A DNA stretch of 64,000 bases from Streptomyces sp. MUM 178J (GTDB taxonomy: Bacteria > Actinomycetota > Actinomycetes > Streptomycetales > Streptomycetaceae), in contig NZ_JADWYQ010000020.1 in the NCBI RefSeq assembly GCF_022414575.1, forward strand, positions 1-64,000, written 5' to 3'. Positions within the stretch are counted from its first letter, which is position 1, and each line of letters begins with the position of its first letter. The notes under the pieces were generated by a model. That model searched no databases, had not been told where the DNA came from, and was given only the letters and a program-made list of their open reading frames with translations. Both the position numbers and the translations under genes were made by a program. Positions 22,692 to 31,266 of this stretch are shown here, one piece after another.

Positions 22692-22722
22692 AGCCGCCGG
22701 GTGCGGTTGCGACCCGGCGGCT
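22692..22722 (-). terminator. Terminator of leuB
   Basis: AGCCGCCGGGT/ACCCGGCGGCT, an 11-bp perfect stem with a 9-nt loop, 20 nt past the leuB stop. Confidence 0.75.
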
Positions 22723-22742
22723 GGGGTGGTATCAGGCGCGGG

Positions 22743-23786
22743 TCAGCTCGCTACGCGTACCGCGAGCGCGTCGCCGATCTGGTCCGTCGTACGGGGCCGG
22801 TCGGCCGTCCGCTCGGCGAGATCGGCCGCCACGGCCGTCTCGACTCGCGCCGCCTCCGCCTCATAGCCGAGGTGGCGCAGCAGCAGCGCGACGGAGAGCA
22901 CCGTGGCGGTGGGGTCGGCCTTGCCCTGGCCCGCGATGTCGGGTGCGGAGCCGTGGACGGGCTCGAACATGGACGGGAACTCGCCCGTCGGGTTGACGTT
23001 GCCGGAGGCGGCCAGGCCGATGCCGCCGGTGACGGCGGCGGCGAGGTCGGTGAGGATGTCGCCGAAGAGGTTGTCGGTGACGATGACGTCGAAGCGCTCC
23101 GGCTGGGTGACGAAGAAGATCGTCGCCGCGTCGACATGCAGATAGTCGGTGGTGACCTCGGGGTACTCCCGGCCGACCGTGTCGAAGATCTTCTTCCACA
23201 TGTGGCCGGCGTAGACGAGGACGTTGTTCTTGTGCACCAGCGTCAGCTTCTTGCGCGGCCGGGCCTGGGCCCGCTCGAAGGCGTCCCGGACGACGCGCTC
23301 GACGCCGTACGCCGTGTTCACGCTGACCTCGGTGGCCACCTCGGCGGGCGTGCCGGTGCGCAGCGAGCCGCCGTTGCCGGTGTACGGGCCCTCGGTGCCC
23401 TCGCGGACCACGACGAAGTCGATGTCGGGCCGCCCGGCGAGCGGGGTGGCGGTGTTCGGGAAGAGCTTCGAGGGACGCAGATTGATGTAGTGGTCGAAGG
23501 CGAACCGCAGCTTCAGCAGCAGTCCGCGCTCCAGGACGCCCGACGGCACGGAAGGGTCGCCGATCGCGCCGAGCAGGATGGCGTCATGGCTCTTGAGGGC
23601 GTCGAGTTCGGCGTCGGGGAGGGTCTCTCCGGTGCGGTGCCAGCGCTGGGCGCCGAGGTCGTACTCCTTGGTCTCCAGCTTCACATCCTGCGGCAGGACG
23701 GAGTCGAGGACCTTCAGGCCCTGGGCCACGACTTCCTGGCCGATGCCGTCACCGGGGATCACTGCGAGATTGATGCTGCGAGACAT
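22743..23786 (-). CDS. leuB: 3-isopropylmalate dehydrogenase
   Basis: A 347-residue NAD-dependent decarboxylating dehydrogenase of leucine synthesis. Marks: [14 protein letters not shown] at the N-terminus, [17 protein letters not shown] for substrate binding, the catalytic region [18 protein letters not shown], the metal-binding [21 protein letters not shown], and [21 protein letters not shown]. It is the short actinobacterial-type LeuB. ATG at 23786. It is transcribed alone, in the same direction as ilvE, with no leader peptide seen. Confidence 0.95.
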   Translation of the reverse strand: MSRSINLAVIPGDGIGQEVVAQGLKVLDSVLPQDVKLETKEYDLGAQRWHRTGETLPDAELDALKSHDAILLGAIGDPSVPSGVLERGLLLKLRFAFDHYINLRPSKLFPNTATPLAGRPDIDFVVVREGTEGPYTGNGGSLRTGTPAEVATEVSVNTAYGVERVVRDAFERAQARPRKKLTLVHKNNVLVYAGHMWKKIFDTVGREYPEVTTDYLHVDAATIFFVTQPERFDVIVTDNLFGDILTDLAAAVTGGIGLAASGNVNPTGEFPSMFEPVHGSAPDIAGQGKADPTATVLSVALLLRHLGYEAEAARVETAVAADLAERTADRPRTTDQIGDALAVRVAS

Positions 23787-24048
23787 GGCGGCACCCTACT
23801 CCTCGTCCCACCCCATGACACATGCCGTCCGCCATTCGGACGTCAGCGCGAACTGCCGTTCCCGTCATGGGCGTTCCGTTGCATTCCGTTCACCCGGGCC
23901 CGGCGTCAGGCTGCCCTGCATCGGCTACTTCGCAGTCCAGCGCCCGGGGGCCTGAGCGAAGCGCCCGGGCGGGAGGCAGTGACCCGGAGTGGGCCAGCAG
24001 CCGCGGGTGGGTCAGCGACCGGGGGGGCGGGTGTGGCCGGGGCGCGGG

Positions 24049-24180
24049 TCAGTGGCCGGTCGCACCGCCGTTGTCCCTGCGGTCGAGGGCGCGCTGCAGC
24101 GCAGCGGCGGCATTGCGGCGGTCGGACTCGCTGAGGCGGGCGGCGGTGTGGCGGACGCGACGGACGGTCGTCTCGGGCAT
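24049..24180 (-). CDS. Small conserved hypothetical protein, 43 residues
   Basis: A 43-residue protein beginning MPETTVRRVRHTAARLSE and rich in Arg and Ala (later NAAAALQRALDRRDNGG), probably a single helix or helical hairpin. ATG at 24180 has AGGAG 9 nt upstream, and codon usage is strongly GC3 as expected of a real gene. Similar small proteins occur at this position in other Streptomyces, from memory. Function unknown. The flanks (23787-24048 and 24181-24473) hold nothing else recognisable except the tandem repeat at 24415. Confidence 0.7.
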   Translation of the reverse strand: MPETTVRRVRHTAARLSESDRRNAAAALQRALDRRDNGGATGH

Positions 24181-24414
24181 GGTGATCGACTCCTGGAGAT
24201 CACGAGGGATATCGAGGCGCCGGAGGGGCGGGGGGACCGGTGCCGCAGGGGTGACCTGCTCGGGGCACGGCGCGCATCCGCCATTCGCTGGATCGAGCGA
24301 GACGTTCGGCTTCTACAAAGCTAAGTGAGGACCGCGCCGCTGTCTCCACAATTACTCGGACTTCCTACTATCTGAGACGGCGGCCGGGTTCGCAGCTCGT
24401 GGACCGAGGCGCGG

Positions 24415-24482
24415 GCCCGGATTCTGCGGTGGCCCGGATTCTGCGGTGGCCCGGATTCTGCGGTGGCCCGGATTCAGCCGCC
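24415..24482. repeat. 17-bp tandem repeat at the 3' end of the binding-protein gene
   Basis: GCCCGGATTCTGCGGTG occurs three times exactly (24415, 24432, 24449), then a fourth degenerate unit that overlaps the stop codon at 24474-24476 of the next gene on the reverse strand. Confidence 0.9.
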
Positions 24483-25742
24483 GTCGACTATGGCGTTCAA
24501 CTCCCGCGTCAGGCGCTCCACGGCGTCCTCGGGTGTCTCCCGCTGGGCCAGGGTGTCGTGGACCACCGCCTGGATCGCGCTGCTCACCTGTTCGTACTGC
24601 GGGCTCTTCGGCCGCGGCTGGGCCGCCAGCACGCTGTCGCGCAGGGTCGGCAGATACGGGAACCGGCTCACCAGGGACGGGTCCTCGTATATGTCGGCCC
24701 GCACGGGCGCGAGCCCGCCCTCGGTGAGCATCCGACGCTGGACCTTCTCGCTGGTCAGATAGGCGAGCAGATCGGCTGCCGACGCCTTGTGCGGGGAGTT
24801 CGCGTTGATCGCCAGGTTCGAGCCGCCCAGGACGCCGACGGCCGGCTCGTTCAGACCGGGCAGCGGGGCCACATCGAACTTGCCCGCCACCTTCGAGTCC
24901 TCCCCGCTGGCCAGCGGGTAGACGTAAGCCCAGTTGCGCAGGAAGAGCAGACGGCCGTCCTGGAATGCCTTGCGGGACTCCTCCTCCTTGTAGGTGAGCG
25001 CCTCCCTGGGGATCCATCCGTCGCGCACGCCGTCGGCCAGGAAGGCCAGGGCCTCGCGCGTCTTCTCGGGGTCCACCGTCACCCGGGTGCCGTCGCCGGA
25101 GAGGAAGGAGCCGCCGGCCGACTGCACGGCCTCGGTGGCGTTGACCGTGAGCCCTTCATACGGCAGGAACTGCCCCGCGTACCCCTGGAGGCCGTACTCC
25201 GGCGCCACCGTCTTCGCCAGGCGCTCCAGCTCCGCCCAGGTGCGCGGTGGACGCTCGCCGGCCCGATCGAGAATGTCCTTGCGGTAGTAGAGCATTCCGG
25301 CGTTGGTGATGTACGGCACTGCGTACAGCTGCCCGTCCAAGGTCGCGGTTTCCACCACGGGCGGCAGGAATTCCTTGATCGGGAATCGGTCGGCGTCCAG
25401 CGGTGCGAGCCAGCCCGCTGCTGCGAATTCTCCCGTCCACGCCACATCGAGGTCGAGCACGTCGAAACGGTCGCTGCCGGATCGCAGGCTGCTGGCCATC
25501 TGCGCGCGCGCCTCGTCCGCAGCCCACGGGAATTGCAGCAGCGTGACCTTCTCGGCCGGGTGGGTACGGTTCCACTCGGCCACCACACCACGCGTGTAGC
25601 CGGTCGGGTCCGCGCTCGCGACCAACGTGAGGGGGCCACGGCCGTCCGATCCGCCCTGGTCTCCCGAGGAGCACGCGCCCACGGAGCCCGCAAACAGCAC
25701 CGTCGCCAGAAGGCCCCCGATCCAGGCGCGCTTCCACCGCAT
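24474..25742 (-). CDS. ABC transporter substrate-binding lipoprotein, family 1 (sugar-type)
   Basis: A 422-residue extracellular solute-binding protein. The signal peptide MRWKRAWIGGLLATVLFAGS ends in the lipobox VGAC with Cys24. The body has the family 1 layout: VASADPTGYTRGVVAEWNRTHP, FDVLDLDVAWTGEFAAAGWLAPL, YAVPYITNAGMLYYRKDIL and the later VGVLGGSNLAINANSPHK. Such proteins deliver sugars or oligosaccharides to an ABC permease, but no permease genes adjoin it, so it is an orphan here. ATG at 25742 follows GGGAGG; the longer frame upstream lacks support. It is divergent from the PadR gene. Confidence 0.88.
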   Translation of the reverse strand: MRWKRAWIGGLLATVLFAGSVGACSSGDQGGSDGRGPLTLVASADPTGYTRGVVAEWNRTHPAEKVTLLQFPWAADEARAQMASSLRSGSDRFDVLDLDVAWTGEFAAAGWLAPLDADRFPIKEFLPPVVETATLDGQLYAVPYITNAGMLYYRKDILDRAGERPPRTWAELERLAKTVAPEYGLQGYAGQFLPYEGLTVNATEAVQSAGGSFLSGDGTRVTVDPEKTREALAFLADGVRDGWIPREALTYKEEESRKAFQDGRLLFLRNWAYVYPLASGEDSKVAGKFDVAPLPGLNEPAVGVLGGSNLAINANSPHKASAADLLAYLTSEKVQRRMLTEGGLAPVRADIYEDPSLVSRFPYLPTLRDSVLAAQPRPKSPQYEQVSSAIQAVVHDTLAQRETPEDAVERLTRELNAIVDGG

Positions 25743-25904
25743 CAGTTCCTCCCGACCCAGTGCCGCCTGCCGCCGTATCCGGTGCATGCCTATCGGTTAG
25801 GCAAGGCTGATAATGGATGTGGGAATGTGGCCGTGGACGATACGGCTCACGGCCGGAGGTCTCCACTTAGCAAGAAGGTATTCCAGGAGGGAGGAGGCGG
25901 CCCG

Positions 25905-26405
25905 GTGCGTCTTCCCCTTCTGGCCCTTCTCGCCAAAGGCCCGGCTCACGGGTACGAACTCAAACAGTCCCTGGAGAAGCTTCTGGGGACAGCATATCCC
26001 GAGCCCAATATCGGACAGATCTATGTCACGCTCGGTAGGCTGGAAAAAGCCGGGATGATCGAGGGGACGGATGTCACCCAGTCGACCCGGCCGAACAAGC
26101 GGATCTACCAGCTGACACCTGCTGGACGCGACGCTGTGGCCTCATGGCTCAAGGAGCCGGCCGAGGAGCCGCGGCTGCGGGATGAGTTCTTTCTGAAACT
26201 CGCCCTCGCGCCCGACACGGAGGAACGGATTGCCCTGATCAACATGCAGCGGCGTCACTACCTCAACACCATGCGTGACCTGTCCAAGCTAGCCGCGACC
26301 GAGGACCGGGACAACCGATTCTCACAGCTGCTGATCGAGGGCGCGATGCTCCATCTGCAGGCGGACCTCGACTGGCTCGAACGCTGCCAAGAGGACCTGG
26401 AATGA
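25905..26405 (+). CDS. PadR family transcriptional regulator
   Basis: A 166-residue PadR regulator: N-terminal winged helix (LALLAKGPAHGYELKQSLEKLL, NIGQIYVTLGRLEKAGMI) and a C-terminal Vir-like helical dimer domain ending LDWLERCQEDLE. GTG at 25905 is chosen because GAGGAGG at 25891-25897 is 7 nt upstream and the family N-terminus starts there. The stop overlaps the ABC gene in an ATGA overlap. PadR proteins beside MacB-like exporters typically repress the exporter and are released by a toxic compound. Confidence 0.92.
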   Translation: MRLPLLALLAKGPAHGYELKQSLEKLLGTAYPEPNIGQIYVTLGRLEKAGMIEGTDVTQSTRPNKRIYQLTPAGRDAVASWLKEPAEEPRLRDEFFLKLALAPDTEERIALINMQRRHYLNTMRDLSKLAATEDRDNRFSQLLIEGAMLHLQADLDWLERCQEDLE

Positions 26406-27190
26406 GTCACGAAGCCCCTCCCGTCCCGGAAGGCGGGAGCGCCCCCGCCGACGCCGAACCCATCGTCCGAGCACGGGGACTGGTCAAGACGCACCAGGCC
26501 GACGGCGTCCCCGTCAAGGCCGTACGCGGCGTCGATCTGCGTGTGGAGCGCGGCGAGTTCCTTGCCATCACCGGACCCTCGGGAGCCGGCAAGTCGACGT
26601 TGCTCCATCTGCTCGGTGGCCTTGACCGGCCGGACAGCGGCCAGATCTGGCTCGGGGACAAACGGGTCGACACCTACGGTGAGGCACGCTGGGCCGTGCT
26701 ACGCCGCCGAAGCATCGGCGTCGTCTTCCAGTTCTTCAACCTGATATCCAATCTGACCGTGGCCGACAACGTCGAGCTGCCGGCGCTGCTTGCCGGGCAC
26801 TCGACCCGGGAGGCCCGTCAGGCACGCGCCGAACTGCTGGCGGACCTGGGCCTGGAGGGCAGGGAGCGCAGCGTGCCGGGCGAGCTCTCCGGCGGTGAGC
26901 AGCAGCGGGTCGCGCTCGCCCGCGCGCTGGTCAACCACCCTTCCCTGCTGCTGGCGGACGAACCCGCGGGCAGTCTTGACAGCAAGGGCACCCGGGAGGT
27001 CCTCCGGCTGCTCTCCCGCTACCACGAGCGCGGCCAGACCATCGTGATGGTGACCCATGACGCCCGGCTGGCCAGCGCCGCGGACCGGGTGATCCACCTG
27101 TTCGACGGCCGGATCGTCGACGAGGCCACGTTCGGCAAGGAGCCCCCACGCGCGGAGGGCGTGGCCGGCACGATCGAGCTGAAGGGCTGA
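26402..27190 (+). CDS. ABC transporter ATP-binding protein (LolD/MacB type)
   Basis: A 262-residue ATPase. Walker A is GPSGAGKST, the Q-loop is GVVFQFFNLISNLTV, the signature is LSGGEQQRVALARALV, Walker B is LLLADEP, and the H-loop is VTHDARL. The FFNL Q-loop and spacing are typical of the LolD/MacB group that partners FtsX permeases. It is translationally coupled to PadR upstream, with the permease 6 nt downstream. The N-terminal 20 residues are Pro/Ala-rich. Confidence 0.95.
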   Translation: MSHEAPPVPEGGSAPADAEPIVRARGLVKTHQADGVPVKAVRGVDLRVERGEFLAITGPSGAGKSTLLHLLGGLDRPDSGQIWLGDKRVDTYGEARWAVLRRRSIGVVFQFFNLISNLTVADNVELPALLAGHSTREARQARAELLADLGLEGRERSVPGELSGGEQQRVALARALVNHPSLLLADEPAGSLDSKGTREVLRLLSRYHERGQTIVMVTHDARLASAADRVIHLFDGRIVDEATFGKEPPRAEGVAGTIELKG

Positions 27191-27196
27191 GCGGCG

Positions 27197-29509
27197 ATGA
27201 GGGCCCCGGTGCGCTGGGTACGCGCCGATCTCCGGGCGGTGCGCGGCGAAGCGCTGCTGCTGGTCCTCGCAACGGCCGGGATCATCGTCTCGCTGCTGCT
27301 CGCCAGCGCCTTCCTCTCCTACGCCACCAACCCCTGGCAGCGGGTCTTCACCCAGTCCTCCGGCGCCCATGTCTGGATCCACACCACGGCATCGGCCGAC
27401 GCCCGATCACTGGCCGACATCGACGGCGTGAAGAGCGTGTCAGGGCCGTTCAGCACCGCGGAGGCCACAGCGGAGCTGCGCGGCGTCACGGCGGCGCTGG
27501 AGATGCGCGCCGCCGCCCCCCAGCCGCCGGACGTGGCACGCCCGCTGATCGTCTCCGGTCGCTGGCTCGCACCCGACGACCCCGGGGGCATCGTGCTGGA
27601 GAGCTCGGTGGCCCGGGCGCTGGTGGCCGAGCCCGGCGACTCGCTGCAGCTGCGCGACTCCGACGGAACCGACCGCACCCTGCGCGTCGTGGGCACCGCC
27701 GACACCGCGGAACCGCGTTATCGCGCGGAGGAAACCCCCGGCGTGGGATGGGTGCTGCTGTCCACCCTCGTCAAGGAAGCGCCCGACCCCGAGCTCCGTG
27801 GTCAGACCATCGGGCTTCGGCTGGAGAATGCCGAGGACACCGACTTCGTCGTCCAACGGGCGGTCACCGAGCTCGGCGCCGACCAGGTGACCAGCGTCTC
27901 CACCTGGCAGGAGGCCCAGGGCGAGGCCGAAGGCGGGAGCCGGCTCCTCGGTCTGCTCCTCGGGGTGTTCGGACTCGGCGCCCTGCTGGCCGCGGCCTTG
28001 GCGGTGGCGGGCGCCATCAGCACCCGCATCCGGGGGCATCTGCGTGATATCTCGGTGCTCAAGGCAATCGGCTTCACCCCCGCGCAGCTGGTGCGGATGT
28101 ACCTGGGGGAGCACCTGTCCCTGGCACTGGTCGGCGTCGTCTGCGGAACCCTCGCCATCGAGTTGCTGGGCCCGCTGCTGCCCGGCCGGGTCGGCGAGGC
28201 GATGCAGCTGTGGCAGGCGCTGCCGGGCCATGCGTGGGTGCCCGCGGCGATCTCGGCGGGCATGCTGCTGCTCATCGCCGCCACGACGGGGGCGGCCGCC
28301 TGGCGCGCCGGACGTGTACTGCCCGTGCCGGCCGCGCGGGCCGCGGTTCCGAGCGGCCGCTGGACGTCCGGAAGCGTGCGCCGTGCTCTGGGGCTGCGCC
28401 TCCCGCCCGCCCTCGTGCTCGGCTGGCGCGGCGCCTTCGACCGCCCGGGGCGCGCCGTGGCGGCCATCGGACGACTCGCCGTACCACTGTTGCTGATCAC
28501 TGTGACCCTGGGCGCCTCGACCACGCTGGACGCCTTCGAGCACCGGCCGCAGACGGTGGGGCTCGCCGCCTCGCTCACGGCGCGCAGCGAGGGTCTCGAC
28601 CAGGCGTCCGCGCAACGGCTGCTGACAGCTCACCCCGAGGTGGCGGCGGCATACCCGGGCTCCGAAGTCGCGGCTCTGGTGCCGGGGCAGACCGGCACGA
28701 TCAGGCTCCGAGGCCTCGGCGAGGAGGACCGTCCGTACCCGTTCGCCGTCGCCGAAGGACGGACACCGAGCGGTCCGGACGAGGCGGTGGCGGGGCAGGG
28801 CCTGCTCGATCTCCTCGATGCCGAGGTCGGCGACTGGGTGCGCGTGACGGTCCAGGGGAACCCGCAGGTGCTCCATATCGTCGGGCGCAGCATCGAATCG
28901 GAGGACGGCGGACGCGTGATCTCCACATCCCTGGACACACTGCGGGAGAGCAACCCCGCACTGCAGCCGGGCTTCCACCACCTGGTACTCGAGGACGGCG
29001 CCGATGCCATCGCGGTGAAGGACGACCTGGCCGGGACCGCCGACGGCAGGATCGACGTCCGAGAGATCGGCGATCCAGCGGACGCACTCCCGCCGGTGCG
29101 CGGTGTGATCATCATCGGCCTGATCGTCGTGCTGGGACTGATCGGACTGGCCGACCTGTCGGCGACCACCGCCGCCGGGGCGCAGAACCGACGCCGCGAC
29201 CTGCTCGCGCTCAGGGCCATCGGGCTCACTCCACGCCAGATCATGTCGGTGATCGTGGCCGAGACGGGCTTTGTCGCACTTGCGGCCGGCGTGATCGGAA
29301 CGGTCGTCGGGGTACAGGTGTCGGACTGGCTGATCGATCTCCAAGGCCGTTCCAGCGGCATCGGCGCGGGCATCGCCCAGAGTCCCCCGCCGGCCACCCT
29401 GATCGTTGTCGTGGCGGCTGCGGTGACGGGCGCGGTCGCCGTCTCGGCGCTACCCGCCGCGCGGGCCGTACGGCAGCGCCTCGCGGACACGCTGAGCGAC
29501 TCGCTGTGA
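27197..29509 (+). CDS. FtsX-like ABC transporter permease
   Basis: A 770-residue permease. One N-terminal transmembrane segment (LLLVLATAGIIVSLLLASAF), a large extracytoplasmic domain, a first FtsX block of three segments around 250-380 (GLGALLAAALAVAGAI, ending KAIGFTPAQLVRMYLGEH), a second half with its own extracellular part and a final FtsX block (LRAIGLTPRQIMSVIVAETGF). This duplicated layout is common in actinobacterial MacB-like systems. With the ATPase it likely exports or extracts an envelope-active molecule such as a peptide, lipid or antibiotic. The substrate is unknown. Confidence 0.92.
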   Translation: MRAPVRWVRADLRAVRGEALLLVLATAGIIVSLLLASAFLSYATNPWQRVFTQSSGAHVWIHTTASADARSLADIDGVKSVSGPFSTAEATAELRGVTAALEMRAAAPQPPDVARPLIVSGRWLAPDDPGGIVLESSVARALVAEPGDSLQLRDSDGTDRTLRVVGTADTAEPRYRAEETPGVGWVLLSTLVKEAPDPELRGQTIGLRLENAEDTDFVVQRAVTELGADQVTSVSTWQEAQGEAEGGSRLLGLLLGVFGLGALLAAALAVAGAISTRIRGHLRDISVLKAIGFTPAQLVRMYLGEHLSLALVGVVCGTLAIELLGPLLPGRVGEAMQLWQALPGHAWVPAAISAGMLLLIAATTGAAAWRAGRVLPVPAARAAVPSGRWTSGSVRRALGLRLPPALVLGWRGAFDRPGRAVAAIGRLAVPLLLITVTLGASTTLDAFEHRPQTVGLAASLTARSEGLDQASAQRLLTAHPEVAAAYPGSEVAALVPGQTGTIRLRGLGEEDRPYPFAVAEGRTPSGPDEAVAGQGLLDLLDAEVGDWVRVTVQGNPQVLHIVGRSIESEDGGRVISTSLDTLRESNPALQPGFHHLVLEDGADAIAVKDDLAGTADGRIDVREIGDPADALPPVRGVIIIGLIVVLGLIGLADLSATTAAGAQNRRRDLLALRAIGLTPRQIMSVIVAETGFVALAAGVIGTVVGVQVSDWLIDLQGRSSGIGAGIAQSPPPATLIVVVAAAVTGAVAVSALPAARAVRQRLADTLSDSL

Positions 29510-29819
29510 GCCGAGGCCGCGCCGCGGCGGGGCGGCCCCGGCGTTCGGACCGGGGGCCGGTCCAGTGTCGCGACGGGCAGTGTCTGCCCGTCGAGGAGCG
29601 TCGTCCGGCGCGGGGGCGCCCCCGCGCCTGAAGGGCTGCGGGGGAGATCGCAAGGCGGCCGGAAGTCCTCGCAGCGGAGCTGCTCGGGCTTTCGGCCAAC
29701 GGCAGCGTGGGGCGCTGCCCGGGCCCGCAGGGCCCAGGGGGTGGGGGTCCCGCCCACGCCGGAGGCTGTGGGGGAGCGTGCAGGGCGGCGCGAGTGGGCA
29801 AAGCCCGCCGGGAGGGGCG
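29510..29819. other. Intergenic region between convergent genes, GC-rich hairpins
   Basis: The 310-nt gap contains a perfect 22-bp palindrome at 29607-29628 (arms GGCGCGGGGGC), a possible bidirectional terminator, and long C/G runs of the degenerate kind common between Streptomyces genes. No gene or small ORF was supported. Confidence 0.6.
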
Positions 29820-30338
29820 CTAGCTCGCGGCGCCGGCGCCCACCGCGGAAGTGACGCGCAGGCCGGCCCGGCTGCGCCAGCCGTCCCCTTCGGGGCCGAA
29901 CTGGGCCCAGTTCGCCAGGTGATCCACGATGCCCAGACCTCGGCCGTGTTCGTCCTCGGCGTCGGCGTCGCCCTGGGCCCGGCAGCAGTCCGAAGCTCCG
30001 GTGTCGACCACATCGACGCATATCTCCCGGCCGGTCAGGGTCAGGCTGACGGTCATGTCCGTGCCACCGTGCCGCGCGGCGTTGCCGGCCAGCTCGCCGA
30101 TGACCAGGACCACGGAGTCCCGGTCGGGCTCGCTCAGCCCCCAGCGGGACAGATGTGCCGCGGTGAACCGGCGGACCGTACGAACCCGGCAGTCCTCGGC
30201 CGGCAGGGTGATCACTACGCGGCGGGAGGCGACGACACCGGTCGTGAGCCGCTTCGCGGGCGACATCCAGGAGCCCCCGTCGAGGAGGCGACGACCGCGC
30301 GACGCGGTGGGGGAGATGGTGGTCGGTGCCAGAGTCAT
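29820..30338 (-). CDS. ATP-binding HATPase_c regulator (RsbW/anti-sigma type)
   Basis: A 172-residue protein with a GHKL ATPase domain. The N box is ELAGNAARHG, followed by ICVDVVDTG and the G box EDEHGRGLGIVDHLA. This is the single-domain serine-kinase type (RsbW, SpoIIAB) that is numerous in Streptomyces and can phosphorylate anti-anti-sigma factors or bind sigma factors. No partner sigma or anti-sigma gene is adjacent. ATG at 30338 has GAGG 8 nt upstream; a Met at residue 25 is an alternative. Two cysteines in SDCCRAQ are unusual for the family. Confidence 0.88.
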   Translation of the reverse strand: MTLAPTTISPTASRGRRLLDGGSWMSPAKRLTTGVVASRRVVITLPAEDCRVRTVRRFTAAHLSRWGLSEPDRDSVVLVIGELAGNAARHGGTDMTVSLTLTGREICVDVVDTGASDCCRAQGDADAEDEHGRGLGIVDHLANWAQFGPEGDGWRSRAGLRVTSAVGAGAAS

Positions 30339-30489
30339 GGCCTTGCCTCGCTGACCTCATCAGCAGTCCGGGCGAACGGCGTGGAATCCTCACGCCCGGC
30401 TTCTTCCGTCACGAGCGCCGACACCCGATTCCCGTGACCATGTCCGGCGCGATGCCGTTGCCGTCCCTCGCCGAACCTGTTGTACATAC

Positions 30490-30519
30490 ATGTTAGGTAT
30501 GTCCGGAAGTGCTGGTCAA
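30490..30519 (-). promoter_or_regulatory. Candidate promoter of the HATPase gene
   Basis: Reverse strand TTGACC (30514-30519) and TAACAT (30490-30495) with an 18-nt spacer, giving a 5' leader of about 145 nt. It sits in the 313-nt gap 30339-30651, which otherwise contains only the direct repeats described next. Confidence 0.6.
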
Positions 30520-30629
30520 GGGTTGAGGGAGGGAATCTGCCCAAGGAGCGCAAACGTCGTTCAACGTATGTGTGAGGCGTCGACGGGCACGGCAATCAGT
30601 GGGTACCGAACAGGTAGGTATGCCGGAAG
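30496..30629. repeat. Direct repeat pair flanking the promoter region
   Basis: GGTATGTCCGGAAG at 30496-30509 and GGTATGCCGGAAG at 30617-30629, both preceded by TTA/GTA. The first lies inside the predicted promoter spacer, so it could be an operator; the second is 23 nt from the acetyltransferase stop. Confidence 0.5.
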
Positions 30630-30651
30630 CGCAGCTGTTCACCCGCAGGGC

Positions 30652-31218
30652 CTACAGCACATCTCCGTCCCGCCAGTCGAAGCAGATCTCCCGCGAAACG
30701 TCCGGAAGCACCCGGTTCCCCGCTCCGCGCACATATGTGCTGTCCGACTCCTCCGGCAGCGGGACGCGGCCCGCAGGGCCCAGGGCGGTGATGGGGCCCT
30801 GCCAGAGGCGCCAGCCGCGGGCGCGGTAGAGGAGGGCGCCGGTGTCGGAGGCGGAGAGGGCGCCCAGGGCGTAGGCGCCGTCGATCACCTGCTCCAGCAC
30901 GTCCATCACACGGTCGCCGTACCCGCGGCGGCGGCGATCGGCGCGGACGGCCACCGCCTCGACATAGCCGGCCCGCAGCGAGCGGCCGTCGCAGATCACC
31001 CGGCGCTGGACGACGCTGCCGTGCGCCACCAGCTCCTCTCCGTCGTACAGCAGCGCGTGCACGCCGCCGAGCGCGTGGTCGAAGTCCTCGTCACCGAAGT
31101 CGCCCTCGAACGCGCCCGTGAGCAGTGTGCGGATCTCCAGCAGATCGGCGGGGCTCAGTTCGTAGGTGTGGGCGGTACGCAGGGACTCGCTCAGGCTCGG
31201 CTCGCTCATGTCCGGCAT
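30652..31218 (-). CDS. Aminoglycoside 2'-N-acetyltransferase-like protein (AAC(2')-I family)
   Basis: A 188-residue GNAT. It matches mycobacterial AAC(2')-I proteins along its length: DLLEIRTLLTGAFEGDFGDEDFDHALGG, the acetyl-CoA region RAGYVEAVAVRADRRRRGYG, then LEQVIDGAYALGALS, LYRARGWRLWQGP and the C-terminal CFDWRDGDVL. Those enzymes acetylate the 2'-amino group of gentamicin/tobramycin-class drugs and are chromosomal in mycobacteria, with an uncertain housekeeping role. ATG at 31218 has AAGGGG 10 nt upstream; ATG at 31209 (MSEPS) is possible. It is divergent from the nitroreductase gene. Confidence 0.82.
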   Translation of the reverse strand: MPDMSEPSLSESLRTAHTYELSPADLLEIRTLLTGAFEGDFGDEDFDHALGGVHALLYDGEELVAHGSVVQRRVICDGRSLRAGYVEAVAVRADRRRRGYGDRVMDVLEQVIDGAYALGALSASDTGALLYRARGWRLWQGPITALGPAGRVPLPEESDSTYVRGAGNRVLPDVSREICFDWRDGDVL

Positions 31219-31266
31219 TCTCTACGGCCCCTTGGCCCGGCGTGGCCGGAGCAGCAGACTTCGGCT

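Noticed and set aside
30335-30484. A possible short gene ending in an ATGA overlap with the HATPase gene
   Set aside because: The overlap is tempting, but the frame starts inside the predicted -10 region, has no ribosome binding site, and the sequence resembles no family.
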